From Trichothermofontia sp037445115 (GTDB taxonomy: Bacteria; Cyanobacteriota; Cyanobacteriia; B231): DNA of 7,254 nucleotides. Shown piece by piece: positions 7,220 to 7,254 of this stretch (its first letter is position 1; every line of letters begins with the position of its first letter). The DNA is taken from the NCBI GenBank assembly GCA_037445115.1, contig JBBILC010000182.1, positions 1 to 7,254 of the forward strand, written 5' to 3'. A program made the position numbers and the translations under genes. The notes under the pieces were generated by a model that searched no databases, had not been told where the DNA came from, and saw nothing but the letters and a program-made list of their open reading frames with translations.

Positions 7220-7227
7220 TTAAGATT
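7216..7227. promoter_or_regulatory. Perfect 12-base palindrome upstream of the hydrolase gene
   Basis: AATCTTAAGATT is a perfect inverted repeat in an AT-rich stretch, 54 bases upstream of the hydrolase ATG. It overlaps a TAAAAT hexamer on the minus strand (7230-7225) that could be a -10 element; at 17-base spacing the -35 (TTAGTG) is poor. An operator overlapping a promoter is plausible but not shown. Short AT-rich palindromes also arise by chance. Confidence 0.3.
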
Positions 7228-7254
7228 TTATTTTCTAAAAATAGACACACTAAT

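Noticed and set aside
1..7254. CRISPR array, tRNA, rRNA, transposase or insertion-sequence ends
   Set aside because: No regularly spaced repeats, cloverleaf-like sequence, transposase motif or terminal inverted repeats were seen. The only tandem repeat is the short array at the left edge.

Overview
The window looks like cyanobacterial chromosomal DNA. Three signs point that way. There are at least five exact copies of the HIP1 palindrome GCGATCGC (starting at 832, 864, 975, 2175 and 4015) plus many near-copies. A C-rich heptad-type short tandem repeat of the kind scattered through cyanobacterial genomes sits at the left edge. The small genes also look cyanobacterial: a thioredoxin-like [2Fe-2S] ferredoxin and a 64-residue protein with an LV-x-x-IF/RRI-x-R pattern. 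Genus cannot be read from this window.

Layout. Positions 3-5066 (+ strand) are one giant open frame, at least 1687 residues and open at the left edge. It is a superfamily 2 DEAD/DEAH-type helicase with two Cys4 zinc-finger-like elements, a DUF1998 C-terminal cysteine cluster and a terminal Vsr/DUF559-like nuclease fold. Genes of this kind commonly occur in defence or DNA-processing settings. Here it stands alone, with no methyltransferase, phospholipase or other partner visible, so membership of DISARM, Druantia or BREX cannot be claimed. The rest of the window is read from the minus strand: a 64-residue conserved protein (5091-5285) meeting the helicase tail to tail with 24 bases between them, a [2Fe-2S] ferredoxin (5556-5849), and a C45-family (penicillin acyltransferase-like) autoprocessing Ntn hydrolase (5993-7162, with conserved sequence running on to about 7219).

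Between the minus-strand genes lie short non-coding stretches. Residues of apparently C-ended coding sequence on the + strand (5277-5553 in two frames, and 5841-5936) may be decayed gene ends. The three minus-strand genes do not form an obvious pathway. They are separated by 270 and 143 bases, so co-transcription is possible but not shown.

The points most worth following are: the single-polypeptide helicase-nuclease and its E/D/H catalytic set; the missing left end, where a tandem repeat runs straight into the conserved N-terminus; the clear drop in GC from the first to the second half of that gene; and the C45 hydrolase, whose conserved N-terminal strand extends upstream of the only ATG without any ATG, GTG or TTG.
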